A program made the translations under genes and the position numbers. A stretch of DNA of 64,000 nucleotides, taken from positions 3,324,679 to 3,388,678 of the forward strand of contig NC_081337.1 of the NCBI RefSeq assembly GCF_022539665.2. Reading direction: 5' to 3'. The notes under the pieces were generated by a model. It was not told the DNA's origin and did no database searches. It was given only the letters and a program-made list of their open reading frames with translations. Source of the DNA: Daphnia carinata (taxonomy: Eukaryota; Arthropoda; Branchiopoda; Diplostraca; Daphniidae). Shown here piece by piece: positions 1 to 11,313 of the stretch. Position 1 is the first letter of the stretch; each line of letters begins with the position of its first letter.

Positions 1-28
1 TTCCTGTTACGAACTCGTTTAATGTTCA

Positions 29-190
29 GATATGGATCGGATGGGTAGTGTCTGGCGTATTGGTTGTTGAAATTTCAACCTCTTTGACTGTTTGGGGTAT
101 ATGCAATGTGTTTTTGGGAAGGGTCGCATATACGTCACGACGAGAATAGAGGCAAAGCTGAGGGATCTCGCCTTTCGCTATGCATTGGCG
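29..190 (+). pseudogene. Ionotropic receptor exon 5 fragment (third IR copy)
   Basis: From position 30 the sequence follows an AG acceptor and reads IWIGWVVSGVLVVEIST, almost the same as exon 5 of the plus-strand IR gene at 5718. That exon encodes the first transmembrane helix. The similarity then breaks at an insertion-like stretch (about 91-130) and resumes weakly as YVTTRIEAKLR near 131-165. No other IR exon follows within the next kilobase, and the upstream part would lie outside the window. I call it a decayed fragment, although the upstream exons of a longer gene cannot be seen. Confidence 0.65.
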
Positions 191-247
191 AATGTAGAGA
201 ACAAAATCAAAGCTAATTTTACAATAAATGGAGACAGGCTATTTCAG

Positions 248-583
248 TTAAGACAATACCTTGTACTGACAAATCAGATGTCGCTTTGGTAAAAATTCTT
301 GGGTTTCATCATGTGAAATTGAGACAAAAATATATGTGGATGGATTTCCAAGGAGAAAGAAAAGTGGGTGTTTCTTAGCTCTCTCCACAAGTCACCTGTT
401 TACAACAGCAAGATTAACGGGACTCTCATTTTCTGAAATAGAACCTATACCTTTGATGACATTTCGTGGTGCATCTCTTACACGTGCCAATTGAATTAAC
501 ATCCCATTTGGCATCAAGCAATCCACAATAACAGATGAGGGCATAACATGATGGCCCCATAATTCCCCAGAAGACGGAGGCAT
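248..583 (-). pseudogene. PI3-kinase p110 catalytic subunit, N-terminal (adaptor-binding) fragment
   Basis: On the minus strand from 583 the frame reads MPPSSGELWGHHVMPSS then VIVDCLMPNGMLIQL, which matches the start of the adaptor-binding domain of class IA p110 kinases. In that family this domain binds the p85 regulatory subunit. A probable intron lies at 450-396 (GTATAG...AACAG). After it DLWREL is seen, then a one-base frame change near 370, then KKHPLFFLLGNPSTYIFVS and SHDETQEFL in another frame up to a TAA at 250-248. The order of motifs follows p110, but the frameshift, the stop and the absence of every later domain indicate a dead duplicate. The antisense frame over the same bases is a shadow. 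Confidence 0.7.
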
Positions 584-1726
584 CTTCAACTGTCACTACC
601 CGTCAATAAAAAGAAAAGGAGGCCGCCAAACCTCAATGCATAATGGATAACCTATTCGTAGTGTAGTAGTCAACGCAATGCAAGACACCGGGCCCAGTTA
701 AACTATTTCAACTAAACAAGTGATTCAGAACATATCCTTGTTGGGTCCGACACTTGTTTCCAACACACAGAAGTAATGATGTAGCTTTAACTAGTTTGCT
801 TTTGGCTTTGAATAATAGCAACGGATAGTAGCTTTGATGGCAACCGGAATGGAGAAACATAAATAGTCCTGGTCTACGAATCTAGTTTACCTGTGTTCTT
901 GTTAGAGGGCGCAAGTAGAATCCCCCAAAGGAAGCCAAATTAATTTTCATGATATTATCATTTTTTTACCAGAATTATACAAGATGTATATAATTTATCT
1001 CATTCGTACTTTGCCGAATAATTTTAACGACGGTATCACACATAACGTACATCGGATAATGGGTTATTTCATTTTTTTTCACCACTATTGACGCTGTTGT
1101 CGAAAAAGAGCGGGTTTCGGAGACACCTATAAGTTTATTCACAAATAAGCACAGCAGAAGCAACAACACTGGGTTGGTGGGAGTATATAAACGATGCGTC
1201 GAATGAGTGACAATGAACGTGCGTATATTAAAGAAATTTCTAGCGAATCGTGTGTGCATTGCATTGACAGATTTTAGGAACCAGACTGCATTTTTAGCTG
1301 TTGCCCCGAGAGGTTGTTCGTATAACTCCATGATGTCTGAGGAGATTTCTTTACCTACCAAGAATGCGCCGCAGTCGGTTTGTCGGTGCTCGTACTGCAC
1401 ATGCTTTTGCATATACAGTACCAAAAGGGAGGGACTATTGTTGTTTACTAACTCACCCACAAAAAAAGTTTACCTGTTCAAACCGGAACGAAAACCCCAA
1501 CCATTTAGCACGTTGCCACGCTCATCAGTACTCTGAAATAGAAGAATGTTTTCATACTAATGTGTATTACTCTAACAAATGTAACCTCATGTTTTATCCT
1601 TCATGGTCAATATTTAACTCATGCGACCTACTATAAATGAATTTAAAGTTTACCTTTTACAATCGCGGCACAGGATATGTTTCATCCTCAAAATGACAAC
1701 TTACTGACACTGCCAAGTGCGAATTA
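584..1726. other. Intergenic, no supported gene
   Basis: AT-rich sequence. Open frames on both strands overlap at 975-1640 (161 aa on minus, about 110 aa on plus), but I recognise neither, no splice pattern joins them convincingly, and they lie over each other. A decayed gene fragment is possible. Confidence 0.5.
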
Positions 1727-3877
1727 TCACCAAAAACGAAAGAAAAAACGTATTTTTTCTCGTAAAAACTGAAGGAAAGCCAGAAAATAACCGCAAAAGA
1801 GAATTAAGAATGGCAGGTAGAACTGCTTCAGTACGACTCGGTTTTTGAATGTCTTGGTTGAAACACCTTTACTGTTGTAGTTCAATTGACATTGTAAAGG
1901 CTTCTTTAAGTATTGGGCATGCCAATAGTCAAAAATTGCAGTATCGATGAACCACAATGACCTGCAATGGATAAAATTGAAAGCAATTATTCAAAGACAC
2001 GATCTTTGATCCATTTTACTCTCGGTTAATTTCTTCGATGTAAGGACTTGTTTTGGGGACACCACAGAACATCGGCTTCCACGACATTGTCTCGTAAGCC
2101 ATAGCTAGACGACATTTTTCTCTTTGCAAGTTGTGTTTTTTCAAAGCTGCTATGCCAACTGCCACTGGCTTAAAACACAAAACAAAAACAAGCATATATA
2201 TTTATTTGTATATAAGTTACCCTAAATATATCTTCCGTTTCTCTCGGTTTCACAGGTGAGTAACTTACCACTATCGTAACGTAAGGTTCGTCACCTAACA
2301 CCAGTGAAAACATTTCATTCAGATTAAATTTCTTACAATCTGGTGAGCATTTTCGAATTTTGTCGGCGAGAATTTTCTGAACTCCCGTAGTTGCTCGCTA
2401 TTCAAATGACGGTTTAATATCAAAATAAATTATGGCCAAAAATGAAATTCTTATAAAATTTTTAAATAAAAGTTTACCAATAAATCAATATCTTGAATGG
2501 ATCCAGTTAATACGGTGGCCTTGAAAGTTGAACTAGCTGCCAAATCACTGAAGGAGTTGATTGTGGGTCTTTGGTACGTGACCGACATGTAAGACGTCAA
2601 CGTGGAATTGTAAATGTTGACAAAGACAAAAGCCACGATACACCAAGTCGCTGCGAGAAGTTTCTGTGGCGATGGGCTAGACGGTAGGCGACTCCCTTCC
2701 CCGAATTATAGCAATATAATTAATTTTTCGTTAGTATCATCTATTAAATTGGAACTCACCTTGAGAAATGAGAACACCGTACAAATACCAAGAAAAGGTT
2801 TTAGGGCTTACTGCGCTCGTTTCGCCAGTTTCAATGCGCAATTTTTTTGAAGTGCAAGTTAAGACCGTGGAAATGCCAACAACTGCTGCTGCAGATACGA
2901 TCCATCCGATCCAGACCTAGAATTTTTTTGTGCAAAGTAAACAGATGATTAGGTCTGGGAGAATTATTATATTTAAAAATATCTGATTTATCAATATCGT
3001 ACTCCAGTAGAGAACACCTCAATGGCACTAGTAGAAGAAACAATTGGCTCCGGATATTTCACGAGAATGCCGGTTGAGTCTCCAGTGATTGATCCGCAAA
3101 ACTCGATAGCTTCATATCGTTCCAGGGAAATAGCAATTGGTACTAAACCCAAATCAGCTTCCTAGTGTAGGAAAACGAATGAGTTTTTGTGCAAGAATAG
3201 TTCTTTGGAAAAATGCTCGAATAGAAACAATGAAACATCTGCTAATGTTGGAAACACAGAAACACGGCCATTTAAATCCGATACTTCTCTTTGAAGGGTT
3301 CCAATTATACCAGTCCACGACCCATTGCGTTTGACTCCATTCGTGTTCTCGCCAATGACGGATATTTTATACCTAAATAAACACAATTAAATATAATGCG
3401 AGAGATTCCAATGATAATATGTTATAAAACGAAGTAAATTTTAATTCTTACGTTAAATAACTCATTATTTCAAGGAATGATGCACTTACGTAAATTTTAA
3501 CCTCTGAGCCAAGTAAAGGAGTTGCTGGTACAAAAAGTCTGTATATCCAACAACGTGTCCGGAGGAATTCCGCACAACAGATATTGCAGGGGTAAACTAT
3601 ATAAAAGGATATATGAAATTCAAATTTCCATTTCTGTAGTCAATTAGGCATACGCTTCAACGTAACGTTACTATAGGATTGACTGCAATTTTAACTACAA
3701 AATATACTCAATGGAAAGAAAACATTCTCAAAAGATGTTTACGTGGCCAGTGATGACGTTTAGCTCTTTTCCCTGTAAATTGTTACGCAATCGCCTACGT
3801 GGAGTGGAAACTTCAGCTTCGCTGACACATACCGTAAGTACGGAAAATGCTATGTAAACGAGCAATCGGAAAAGCAT
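1727..3877 (-). CDS. Divergent ionotropic receptor (IR), nine exons, 458 aa
   Basis: Exons (minus) are 3877-3743, 3596-3490, 3372-3285, 3161-3003, 2916-2760, 2695-2478, 2397-2269, 2168-2020 and 1961-1727. All have GT-AG borders, and the sum is 1,377 nt, exactly 459 codons with the stop. The protein starts with a signal peptide (MLFRLLVYIAFSVLTVCV). A glutamate-receptor-like ligand-binding lobe follows, with the segment DLGLVPIAISLERYEAIEF whose Arg may be the ligand Arg. Then come TM1 (VWIGWIVSAAAVVGIST), TM3 (LLAATWCIVAFVFVNIYNST) with the LTSYMSV end typical of these channels, the second lobe, and TM4 (FYLPFLILFCGYFLAFLQF). Family knowledge: IRs are ligand-gated cation channels of chemosensory cell membranes, and divergent ones lack the large amino-terminal domain, as here. 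The ligand is unknown. Exon 7 begins at a TAG that doubles as the acceptor, and the matching part of the plus-strand paralogue is longer, so this border is the least sure. It is divergent from the plus-strand paralogue at 4968. Confidence 0.85.
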
Positions 3878-4967
3878 CTTCGCGTTGGCTATCCTCTGTC
3901 GCAAAAATTTTGACTGTGTTGCTCTTTCGAACGAATTTCGTTTTTATAGATCTTTAGATCGAATGTTTCGTATCATTTTTTTGCATTGGCCGTGCTGTTT
4001 ATCCATGTCATTCTTTGAGCGACATGGGCGTGCTGTTATGGTCAACTAGTGCTGTTATAGACGATATGGTATGTGCTCATCGACTGTGGACCTTCGAAAA
4101 AAAATAACACAACCAAAATTAGTCTTTGATTTTACGGGTCAAATCTTTTGTTTAACTAGATAAATAAACTATAATATATTTTCGAGAAGCATCGTAGCTT
4201 TCGTATCTTCCCAGAATAAAAAAAAAAGAAATGAACAGCATACACATGCTAAATTTTGTACTGAACGAAACGTTCATTGTCCATAAAGACTTCCACGGCC
4301 GGCACGCAACGTTTCCTAGGTTACCCAAGTCATTAAAATTGGTATTGAACAAACGCACTTTTTTTTGGACATCTGAACTTTGTACAGCATGACAATTTCA
4401 GATCTCAATCAGAACAACAATGAAACGGTCAGTTGGCTTTGTCAATGCTTATTGCCCAGAGCCTGAATGCCAAATAGCCTTTCAATGGTAGGAGAAGTTG
4501 TACAAGATAGGGCGTACAAATACGAAATTTCATCCGCAAAAAAACAGCGCAGTAAAACATGACCAACGTCCGTTAAAAATCGATTTAATGATAGATAACT
4601 CAGCAAAAGAAAGAATGATTTGCTCTCATTACTAGTATCATTGGGCCTGGTAAATCAAGATATCTCTGGATGTTTGCCTTCATTAGTTTGTGTGCATTTC
4701 ATGCCAATTACACAGTGGTATCCAAGGCAACATAAGGACATCACAAACTATCGAATAGCATTTGATTTGTTATTCAGTTCATTGTAAGAGTAACAAAACA
4801 AATGTATCGGCAATCACAAACGAGATTGGCCATTTTGGAGTGGCTATTCATCATAATCAAAGCTTGAATACAAAGACATTATGAGCATCACCGACTGTTT
4901 AAAAAGAAAAGCCCCGGACGATGATTTGAACAGTCACAATTTTGCGTCAGACGATGATCTCCGAAAA
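3878..4967. other. Shared upstream region between the divergent IR genes
   Basis: About 1.1 kb separates the two head-to-head IR start codons. It is AT-rich and I see no further gene and no clear TATA box. An in-frame upstream ATG at 4881 could lengthen the plus gene by 29 residues, but the internal start at 4968 gives a proper signal peptide and the same first-exon length (135 nt) as the paralogue. Confidence 0.5.
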
Positions 4968-6879
4968 ATGAACAAGTTAACATCAGTATTTGTTCTAACT
5001 TTACTACTACAAACTTTCCCTAGCAATAAAACTGTTTCTGGGACACGTCAGCAATTACGCAACAATTTACAAGGAAAAGTGCTACGAGTAGTCACAGGCC
5101 ACGTAAGGGTGTCGTAGAATTTGTTCTTTAACTAACGATGAATTTAATTGCAAAATACACGGGGGAAAAATTGCTTGATCTAACAGTTTCCTCCTGTGAT
5201 CTCCATTCGACGTAACTCCTCCGGCCACATCATAGGATATGGAGATAAACTGTACAGCCACTTAATTTATCTATCGCAGAAGTTAAATTTTACGTAAGTA
5301 CTTCTAGATTTTAGTAAAAAAACGATTCCATTAACAAATTTTGTCTGTTAGTTTCGTGATATTTCCAGCTGCTGAAAACACTAACGGAATCAAACACAAT
5401 GGAACTTGGAACGGCATCATCGGATCTCTCACACGAGACGTATTTTTCTTGTCCTCTACAATTCTCAATTTGCATGTTCATTCCCTCCGCTATTAGGAAG
5501 CTGATTTGGGATTAGTGCCTGTAGCTATTTCTCTGGAACGATACGAAGCTATCGACTTCTCTGGAAAGGTAGGAGGAGACTATACGGCCATGTTAGTTAA
5601 ATATCCTCACGGAAGCGTGTCGTTCACTAGCGCCTTTGACGTTTTCTCTACCGGTGTAAGAATATTATTTACCTTGTTTCCGTTGAATTTCCTGTTATGA
5701 GCTGATTTTATGTTCAGATATGGATCGGATGGGTAGTGTCTGGCGTAGTGGTTGTTGCAATTTCAACCTTTCTGACGTACGTGACAAGACGTTCCCGTCT
5801 TAGTAGGGACAAAGTGAGAAGAGGAGGTCCTGGAAATTTAGCTTTGTATCTGTATGGTGCCATGGTTTCGCAGGGTGAGCTCCTATTCGGCAACTAGAAG
5901 AAAATAACAAATATTGAAGTATTTTGCTTTAAAATGAAATATTTTTCGTTGATTTACCAAAGGTAGCAATTTTCCGTCCCGCCAATCATCTCAGATACTT
6001 CTCGCTGCGACGTGGTGTTTGGTATCTTTTGTCTTCGTCAACATTTACAATTCCACTTTGACATCTTACATGTCAGTCACATATCAGAAACCTGAAATAA
6101 ATTCATTTTATGAGTTAGCAGCTGCTACATCCTACAAGGCAACTATATTAACAGGATCGATTCAAGAAATAGATTTAATGGTCGGTAAAGGGTTTCTACA
6201 GTTTAAAAAGCATTAATCGTATAGCTATTTCGTCATGAAGGAATCAACTAACTGGGCTATGAAAATTGTGGCCGATAGAATTGAAAAGTGCGCCTCAGAC
6301 TGCAGGAAATTCAGCGTACAGGAATTGGTTTCCCCACTTCTGGATAACAAGGACTATGTTTCAATATTGGTTAGCTTTAATTAATGCAATCTTTTATTTA
6401 GGAAAAGATTATTGCCTAAGAATGTTCTGATTACATTTTTCAAAAAATTAGCCAGGTAGAATTGGAGCATCGCTGATGCAGATTCACAACTCTGAGAGAG
6501 TTAAATGTCGTCTAGCTCTTGCCTTTGAGAGAAGGTCGTGGTTGCCCATGTTCTTCGCAGTCCAAAAAAATAGCCCTTACAACGAGGAGATTAATCGGGA
6601 GTAATTAGCTCTTTGATTGATGTGGTTAGAACAAATGAAAATGTCTTACTCTATTTCAGGTCATTATGGTTCAGCGATACTGGACTTAGCGAGTACGGCA
6701 AATCGAAAAACAAACAGTGTCAATTAAAGTACAACAGCAATGGGGTTTCGACAAAGAGAATTAGCAACAGAATCAAACTGGAGCAGTTTTATCTACCGTT
6801 TCTGATTCTTTTCGGTGGCTATTTACTTGCTTTCGTGCACTTTTTCGGTGAAAAGTTTATCTGTCCCCCTCGCACTTAG
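4968..6879 (+). CDS. Divergent ionotropic receptor (IR) paralogue, one-base problem at exon 6/7
   Basis: Exons are 4968-5102, 5187-5293, 5352-5439, 5497-5655, 5718-5874, 5963-6180, about 6225-6369, 6452-6600 and 6660-6879. Exons 1-6 and 8 have exactly the same lengths as the minus-strand paralogue. The protein shows a signal peptide (MNKLTSVFVLTLLLQTF), the ligand-binding lobe segment DLGLVPVAISLERYEAIDF, TM1 (IWIGWVVSGVVVVAIST), TM3 (LLAATWCLVSFVFVNIYNST) and TM4 (FYLPFLILFGGYLLAFVHF). With the homologous donor after 6180 and the acceptor TAG at 6222-6224 the total is 1,378 nt, one base too many. A closed frame needs a donor at 6192, which leaves a 33-nt intron, implausibly short. So either the gene carries a frameshift (young pseudogene or sequence error) or the exon 7 border is unusual. 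The expected role is a chemosensory ligand-gated channel, as for its neighbour. Confidence 0.75.
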
Positions 6880-7974
6880 CAAGTAATAGCAATTAAAAAC
6901 TGTTTACCTTGCTAGCATAGTATAAGATGGCGGGTCCTCTAGAAAACGTTGACGACACTTCTACTTTCATCTATCCCTGTAGTGCATGGATGAAAACCGT
7001 AGTAGTTGTTCTTTCCTAGTTTTTCTAACAATGAAAACGTAAACAAATTATGTTAAACGAACTACGCATACGATAAAAAGTACGTCAAATGTGACAAGAC
7101 TAAAGAGTGGAAGTAGTAAATTACATGTTTACCAAAATAGTAAGAAAAAGTATTCAACAAAACAAAATACACGATACACGAGAAAAGCATTTTTGTTATT
7201 ACTGACTACTGCCAATTTTTCACGTGCCCCAGTTCAAATTTAAGGCCTGACCATGTCATCCCCACATTACCGAAACGCTATCGATAATACCTATAAGAAA
7301 CACTCTTACGTTACCATCAGTAAGAATTGTTGTCGTAAGTTCAGGAACTTAAAACAAAGTCTTTGCTTTTGTACTGTTTTAGAGAGAATAGCAGTTGTGT
7401 GTACACCCAACATTCTTGCCAAGCCAGGACACTAATGGCAGACGTAACTAGAACCACGTGTCGTAGACTCGTAGCCCGAAGGCCAAGTACAAAACAAATG
7501 AAACAGCTACTGAACCACATTTACCTCTGTATTTACCTCTCGTGTGCAAGGACTTGTTGACGTTTCATCAGGATTAAAAAAAAAACATCAGAAATGGATT
7601 TTTTAAGAATACAAGTGTCGCATCTTTAATATGTAGACTTGTAGAGAACTCAGTTCTTTTTGCTTTGAACAATTTCGCGTTACGGAAAGAGAAAAAAGTT
7701 CTTTGCCAAGTCGTTATAAAAACACTAACTAAATTTCAAATTTTCAATTATCATAATCTATGGCGATCAAATGAACAGAAAAAAAGAATCCTTTACGAAA
7801 AAAAAATTTAGTTTTGAAAAACCTTTACTACAAAATTACATGGAAATTATATTTCCAAAGTATTCATATTTCCTGCAAGCTTGCAACCTTCACGTAATCC
7901 CTTTGTTTTACATTGTCACAATGGAGTGCTATCTTGCCCTACCACTGTCACAGATAGCTGTAAACTTAGTACAT
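6880..7974. other. Intergenic, no supported gene
   Basis: No homology recognised. A 30-codon frame at 6927-7019 starts in a fair translation context, and short frames at 7253-7560 overlap. None shows a domain or a convincing splice signal. Confidence 0.5.
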
Positions 7975-8058
7975 GTTCGTGTGGCCTAATGGATAAGGCG
8001 TCGGACTTCTATACTAGATGTGATCCGAAAATTGCGGGTTCGAGTCCCGCCTCGATTA
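7975..8058 (+). tRNA. tRNA-Arg(UCU)-like with an 11-nt intron
   Basis: The D arm (GTGGCCTAATGGATAAGGC), anticodon arm (TCGGA / CTTCTA ... A / TCCGA) and T arm (GCGGGTTCGAGTCCCGC) are all well formed. The anticodon TCT is followed after one base by an extra 11-nt stretch (TACTAGATGTG) where eukaryotic tRNA introns lie. The acceptor stem GTTCGTG / CTCGATT has two T-T mismatches and a wobble pair, so the gene may be decaying. The strand is opposite to the nearby tRNA-Lys genes. Confidence 0.6.
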
Positions 8059-8200
8059 CTTCTTTTTATTTGCCTTTTCGCTACTACTTTGTTTTACTCC
8101 AAGATATATTTTTATAATATTATTTTGCGGTGAGAATAAAAATTTATACAGATTAAGTTTTGCGGTATCGAATAATTAAAAAAAAATAACAATAAAGTTA

Positions 8201-8273
8201 CGCCCGATAAGGGACTTGAACCCTTGACCTCAGGATTAAAAGTCCCGCGCTCTACCGACTGAGCTAACCGGGC
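8201..8273 (-). tRNA. tRNA-Lys(UUU), copy 1
   Basis: The reverse complement folds as a standard 73-nt tRNA: GCCCGGT acceptor, D arm GCTCAGTCGGTAGAGC, loop CTTTTAA with anticodon TTT, T arm AAGGGTTCAAGTCCCTT and discriminator G. No CCA is encoded, as is usual in eukaryotes. An oligo-A run just below it (8178-8187), T-rich on the transcribed strand, could serve as a Pol III stop. Confidence 0.95.
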
Positions 8274-8525
8274 TACATAACATACACGTTCACGTAAATA
8301 TTTAAATCTAGATTTAAATACCGAATACATTTAGTAGCACGTCTGTTTAAAATACAGCTTTTTACAAATCATTTGTTAGACGTGGACATTTTTTCCCCCT
8401 CAGATTCATTTAGAGCTCGAAATTTAAATATACTTTTGTGTAGATAAATATATTTTAAAAATGGAGTAGTTGGTCAATTATTGAAAAATAGCGTTACAAC
8501 AATGATGAGAAAGAAGAAAAACTCT

Positions 8526-8598
8526 CGCCCGATAAGGGACTTGAACCCTTGACCTCAGGATTAAAAGTCCCGCGCTCTACCGACTGAGCTAACCGGGC
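8526..8598 (-). tRNA. tRNA-Lys(UUU), copy 2
   Basis: Same 73-nt sequence as copy 1. The flanks differ from copies 3-5, so it was duplicated separately or earlier. Confidence 0.95.
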
Positions 8599-8822
8599 TA
8601 CGGTTGAGATAAATTACACGCTAAAACAAAACCCATCAGCTGAAAGGTGATTGGTTTATCCACATCGAAAACGAAATTTCAACAACGCATTCATAAGCAA
8701 ATTTCTTTGGTAAGGTCGGGTTTGCTGTGTCCAGACATAAGATATAGATTGATAGGTGGCATACCAATTCCTTTCCCATTGTGCATTTGACAATGATGAA
8801 AATAAGCAAAGCACTACATTCG

Positions 8823-8895
8823 CGCCCGATAAGGGACTTGAACCCTTGACCTCAGGATTAAAAGTCCCGCGCTCTACCGACTGAGCTAACCGGGC
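8823..8895 (-). tRNA. tRNA-Lys(UUU), copy 3
   Basis: Identical 73-nt tRNA. It begins a series in which the flanking DNA is also repeated (start spacing 308 and 311 bp to copies 4 and 5). Confidence 0.95.
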
Positions 8896-9441
8896 CATGA
8901 TACCAAAAACAATACGATGAACGGAAACCGATCGAATAAAAGGTGATTAATGTCCCGCACCGAAAACAAAATTAGGTGATCGTATTTTTAAGCAACTTTG
9001 TTTGGTGAGGGAATTCACCGTGTTTCCTAAGTTAAAACATTAGAGAAAAATGGTTAGTTGAAGTAGCAAATAATTAACTATCATGCCTTTTAATAATGGT
9101 AAAAGAAAAACAAGGGGAAAAAATTAATTACGCGCGATAAGGGACTTGAACCCTTGACCTCAGGATTAAAAGTCCCGCGCTCTACCGACTGAGCTAACCG
9201 GGCCGTGACACAGAAAACAATACGATGAATCGAAACCGATCAAATGAAAGATGATTAATACGTATCGCATCGAAAACAAAATTAAGTGATCGTATTTTTA
9301 AGTAAACTTTTATGGTGAGGGAATTCACCGTATTTCCTATGTTAAAACATTCGAGAAAAAATTGTTAGCTAGGGTAGCAAATCATTTTCTATTGTGCCAT
9401 TTAATAATGATAAAAGAAAAACAAGGGACAAAAATTAATTA
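8896..9441. repeat. Tandem flanking repeat of the tRNA-Lys units
   Basis: The non-tRNA DNA between copies 3/4 (8896-9130) and 4/5 (9204-9441) is recognisably the same: shared AACAATACGATGAA, AAACCGAT, GATCGTATTTTTAAG and TGGTGAGGGAATTCACCGT in the same order. The unit of tRNA plus spacer is about 310 bp. Confidence 0.85.
9131..9203 (-). tRNA. tRNA-Lys(UUU), copy 4, acceptor-stem variant
   Basis: As the other copies but with one substitution (G instead of C on + at 9134). This turns acceptor pair 3-70 into a C-C mismatch. The body and anticodon TTT are unchanged. It may be processed poorly or be an early pseudogene. Confidence 0.85.
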
Positions 9442-9514
9442 CGCCCGATAAGGGACTTGAACCCTTGACCTCAGGATTAAAAGTCCCGCGCTCTACCGGC
9501 TGAGCTAACCGGGC
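9442..9514 (-). tRNA. tRNA-Lys(UUU), copy 5
   Basis: Complete tRNA-Lys with one D-loop change (GCTCAGCCGGTAGAGC instead of GCTCAGTCGG...), which does not disturb pairing. It is the rightmost copy of the cluster. Confidence 0.93.
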
Positions 9515-10877
9515 TACTTTTAAAAATAAAGTTCTCGTGAAACACGTCCTACCATAATGAAAACGAGAATGGAGCATTAAACCAAATTTAAATCGCCAGG
9601 TAAAGTTACGTGCTAGAAAATAAGCACATCATTTATACTAGTAGTAAATGCTTGAAAGCAAAGTTAAATAAACTCATTTTTAGTTTCTTAAAATCAAAAA
9701 CCAGACAGCAGGAACCCGAAATCAAAGCCAGACGATTTCTTTGTATTGGGAGGGTTTTTTTTTCTTACTATACACTCTTTTATCTACTTACTTATCGTGA
9801 CGACCCAGACGAATAATCAGCGGGCTGAACGCAAGACGGTCATCGCGCGTGTCAAAACATCTCTGTCATAAGTCTACTGTTTTTCACTCTCGAGGTTCAG
9901 AGGTCTTTTTTTTTTTGTGGGCATCTTGTAGTCTCCCTATCCTATTTACGATTATTTGTACCCACCATCATATCAAATGTTATTGCCGCTAGGCTTATTG
10001 CACTACGACTTCCTCCTTAGACCGATAAAAGATTTAAATTTCTTTCAACATTTCTTAAATAAAATGACTTACGCAACTCTAATTTTGAATCCATTTCGAA
10101 TCATCGCACATTCTTTGCTAATTATCTTTCAAGGTGATTGAGACGTTACCTTGAAATGATGGAATGAACATGTACGTACAAATCCATTAACTCCCATGAG
10201 CGGTAACCGGAGGAAAACAGTAAACAAAACAAATTGTTTTAACTATTAATTATGCATATTCATTTCTTTGAGCTAAAAATGTGACTTACGTAATGAGACA
10301 AAGGCATTTCGAGTTGCCATTTCCTTGGGAAAATTGAATCCTTTGAAGGTTAGCCATATGCGAGAATCCTTATCACAATTCGAAAAGGCATTTTTCACAT
10401 CTTGTGGCAAGAGACAAGTGTCCCCCGGCCTTGAAAATGAACGGGTACTCGTTCATCGACAGCGGAAAAAGGGGGCGTTAATATCAACAAACGTAAAATT
10501 AAAGAATAAAAAAAAAAAAAGAAACAACATACGCAATAATTATGTAGTCCGTATATCCTATTCACAATTTACGATAAACCTTGTTAGCCAAAAATGAACT
10601 TTCAATGTGCATTAAAAGAGCAGCCATTTTCGAATCGATTCCCAACGTATTAGGTTATCGAAAGTGATACAAGTTGTCTCATTTTTCCTAGAGGCCGTTG
10701 TTGCCAGATAGCCTACGCGTTCTATTCCTAGAATGGACGCCATCTTGTCTGGTTTAGGGTTATTGCACTTGGTGCTACATGTCCATTGAAAACATGGTCT
10801 TTTTCTATTGCAACAATCAGCAAATGCCAAATTCAGAATCAGCACCTTGATTACTAAACATTAATGAGAACAGTAAA

Positions 10878-10908
<31 letters not shown>

Positions 10909-11143
10909 GTGAGCTAGTTCAAAAATAGAGGCGGAAACGGACGCCTTACGGAGTCACTTAGCTACGACGAGCTGCTGTTACTGGACATTATGTGAACCCA
11001 CGACCTTTGATCACCGTCCTCTGGTCAAGAACTTATTGGCTGGACACGATCCTTGGCAAGGGGGAGGGAAAGAGGAAGGAGGAGGTGATGTGGCATTGGC
11101 TGGGCAAAAAAACATGGAGGGGGAGGAGGATGTCCAACATGGA
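9515..11143. other. Intergenic, no supported gene
   Basis: AT-rich sequence with short frames on both strands (for example 9956-10141 + and 10612-10845 -) that I cannot relate to any family. A run of 28 T lies at 10881-10908. A G/A-rich stretch on + at 11055-11131, just upstream of the TATA box, may belong to the apolipophorin promoter. Confidence 0.5.
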
Positions 11144-11150
11144 TATAAAA
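11144..11150 (+). promoter_or_regulatory. TATA box of the apolipophorin gene
   Basis: TATAAAA lies 164 bp before the start codon at 11314, in a G-rich context (GGATATAAAAACGGGG). A start of transcription about 30 bp downstream (near 11174) would give a 5' leader of about 140 nt. Confidence 0.65.
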
Positions 11151-11313
11151 ACGGGGTTGTAGGTCATCTCGTTGCATGCCATTATAGCTTCCACAAATGT
11201 GCGCGGTGAGTTAGACTCGTTCGTGTTGTTGATGCGAGTGAACCACCCGAGTACGAGATCACACATTCTCCATTAGCGGAGCGTTCTTTTTTCATTAACA
11301 GTTGCATTCCGTC

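Noticed and set aside
975-1640. Overlapping open frames of 161 aa (minus) and about 110 aa (plus)
   Set aside because: No recognisable domain, conflicting strands, no consistent splice model. A decayed fragment cannot be excluded.
6927-7019. 30-codon frame beginning MAGPLENVDDTST in a fair start context
   Set aside because: No partner exon or known family seen; too short to support alone.
8201-9514. Regularly spaced 73-bp near-identical repeats, superficially like a repeat-spacer array
   Set aside because: Each repeat folds as a tRNA-Lys, the spacers are 224-252 bp, and the genome is animal; not CRISPR.
10881-10908. Run of 28 T as a possible retroposon tail
   Set aside because: No target duplication or recognisable element body on either side.
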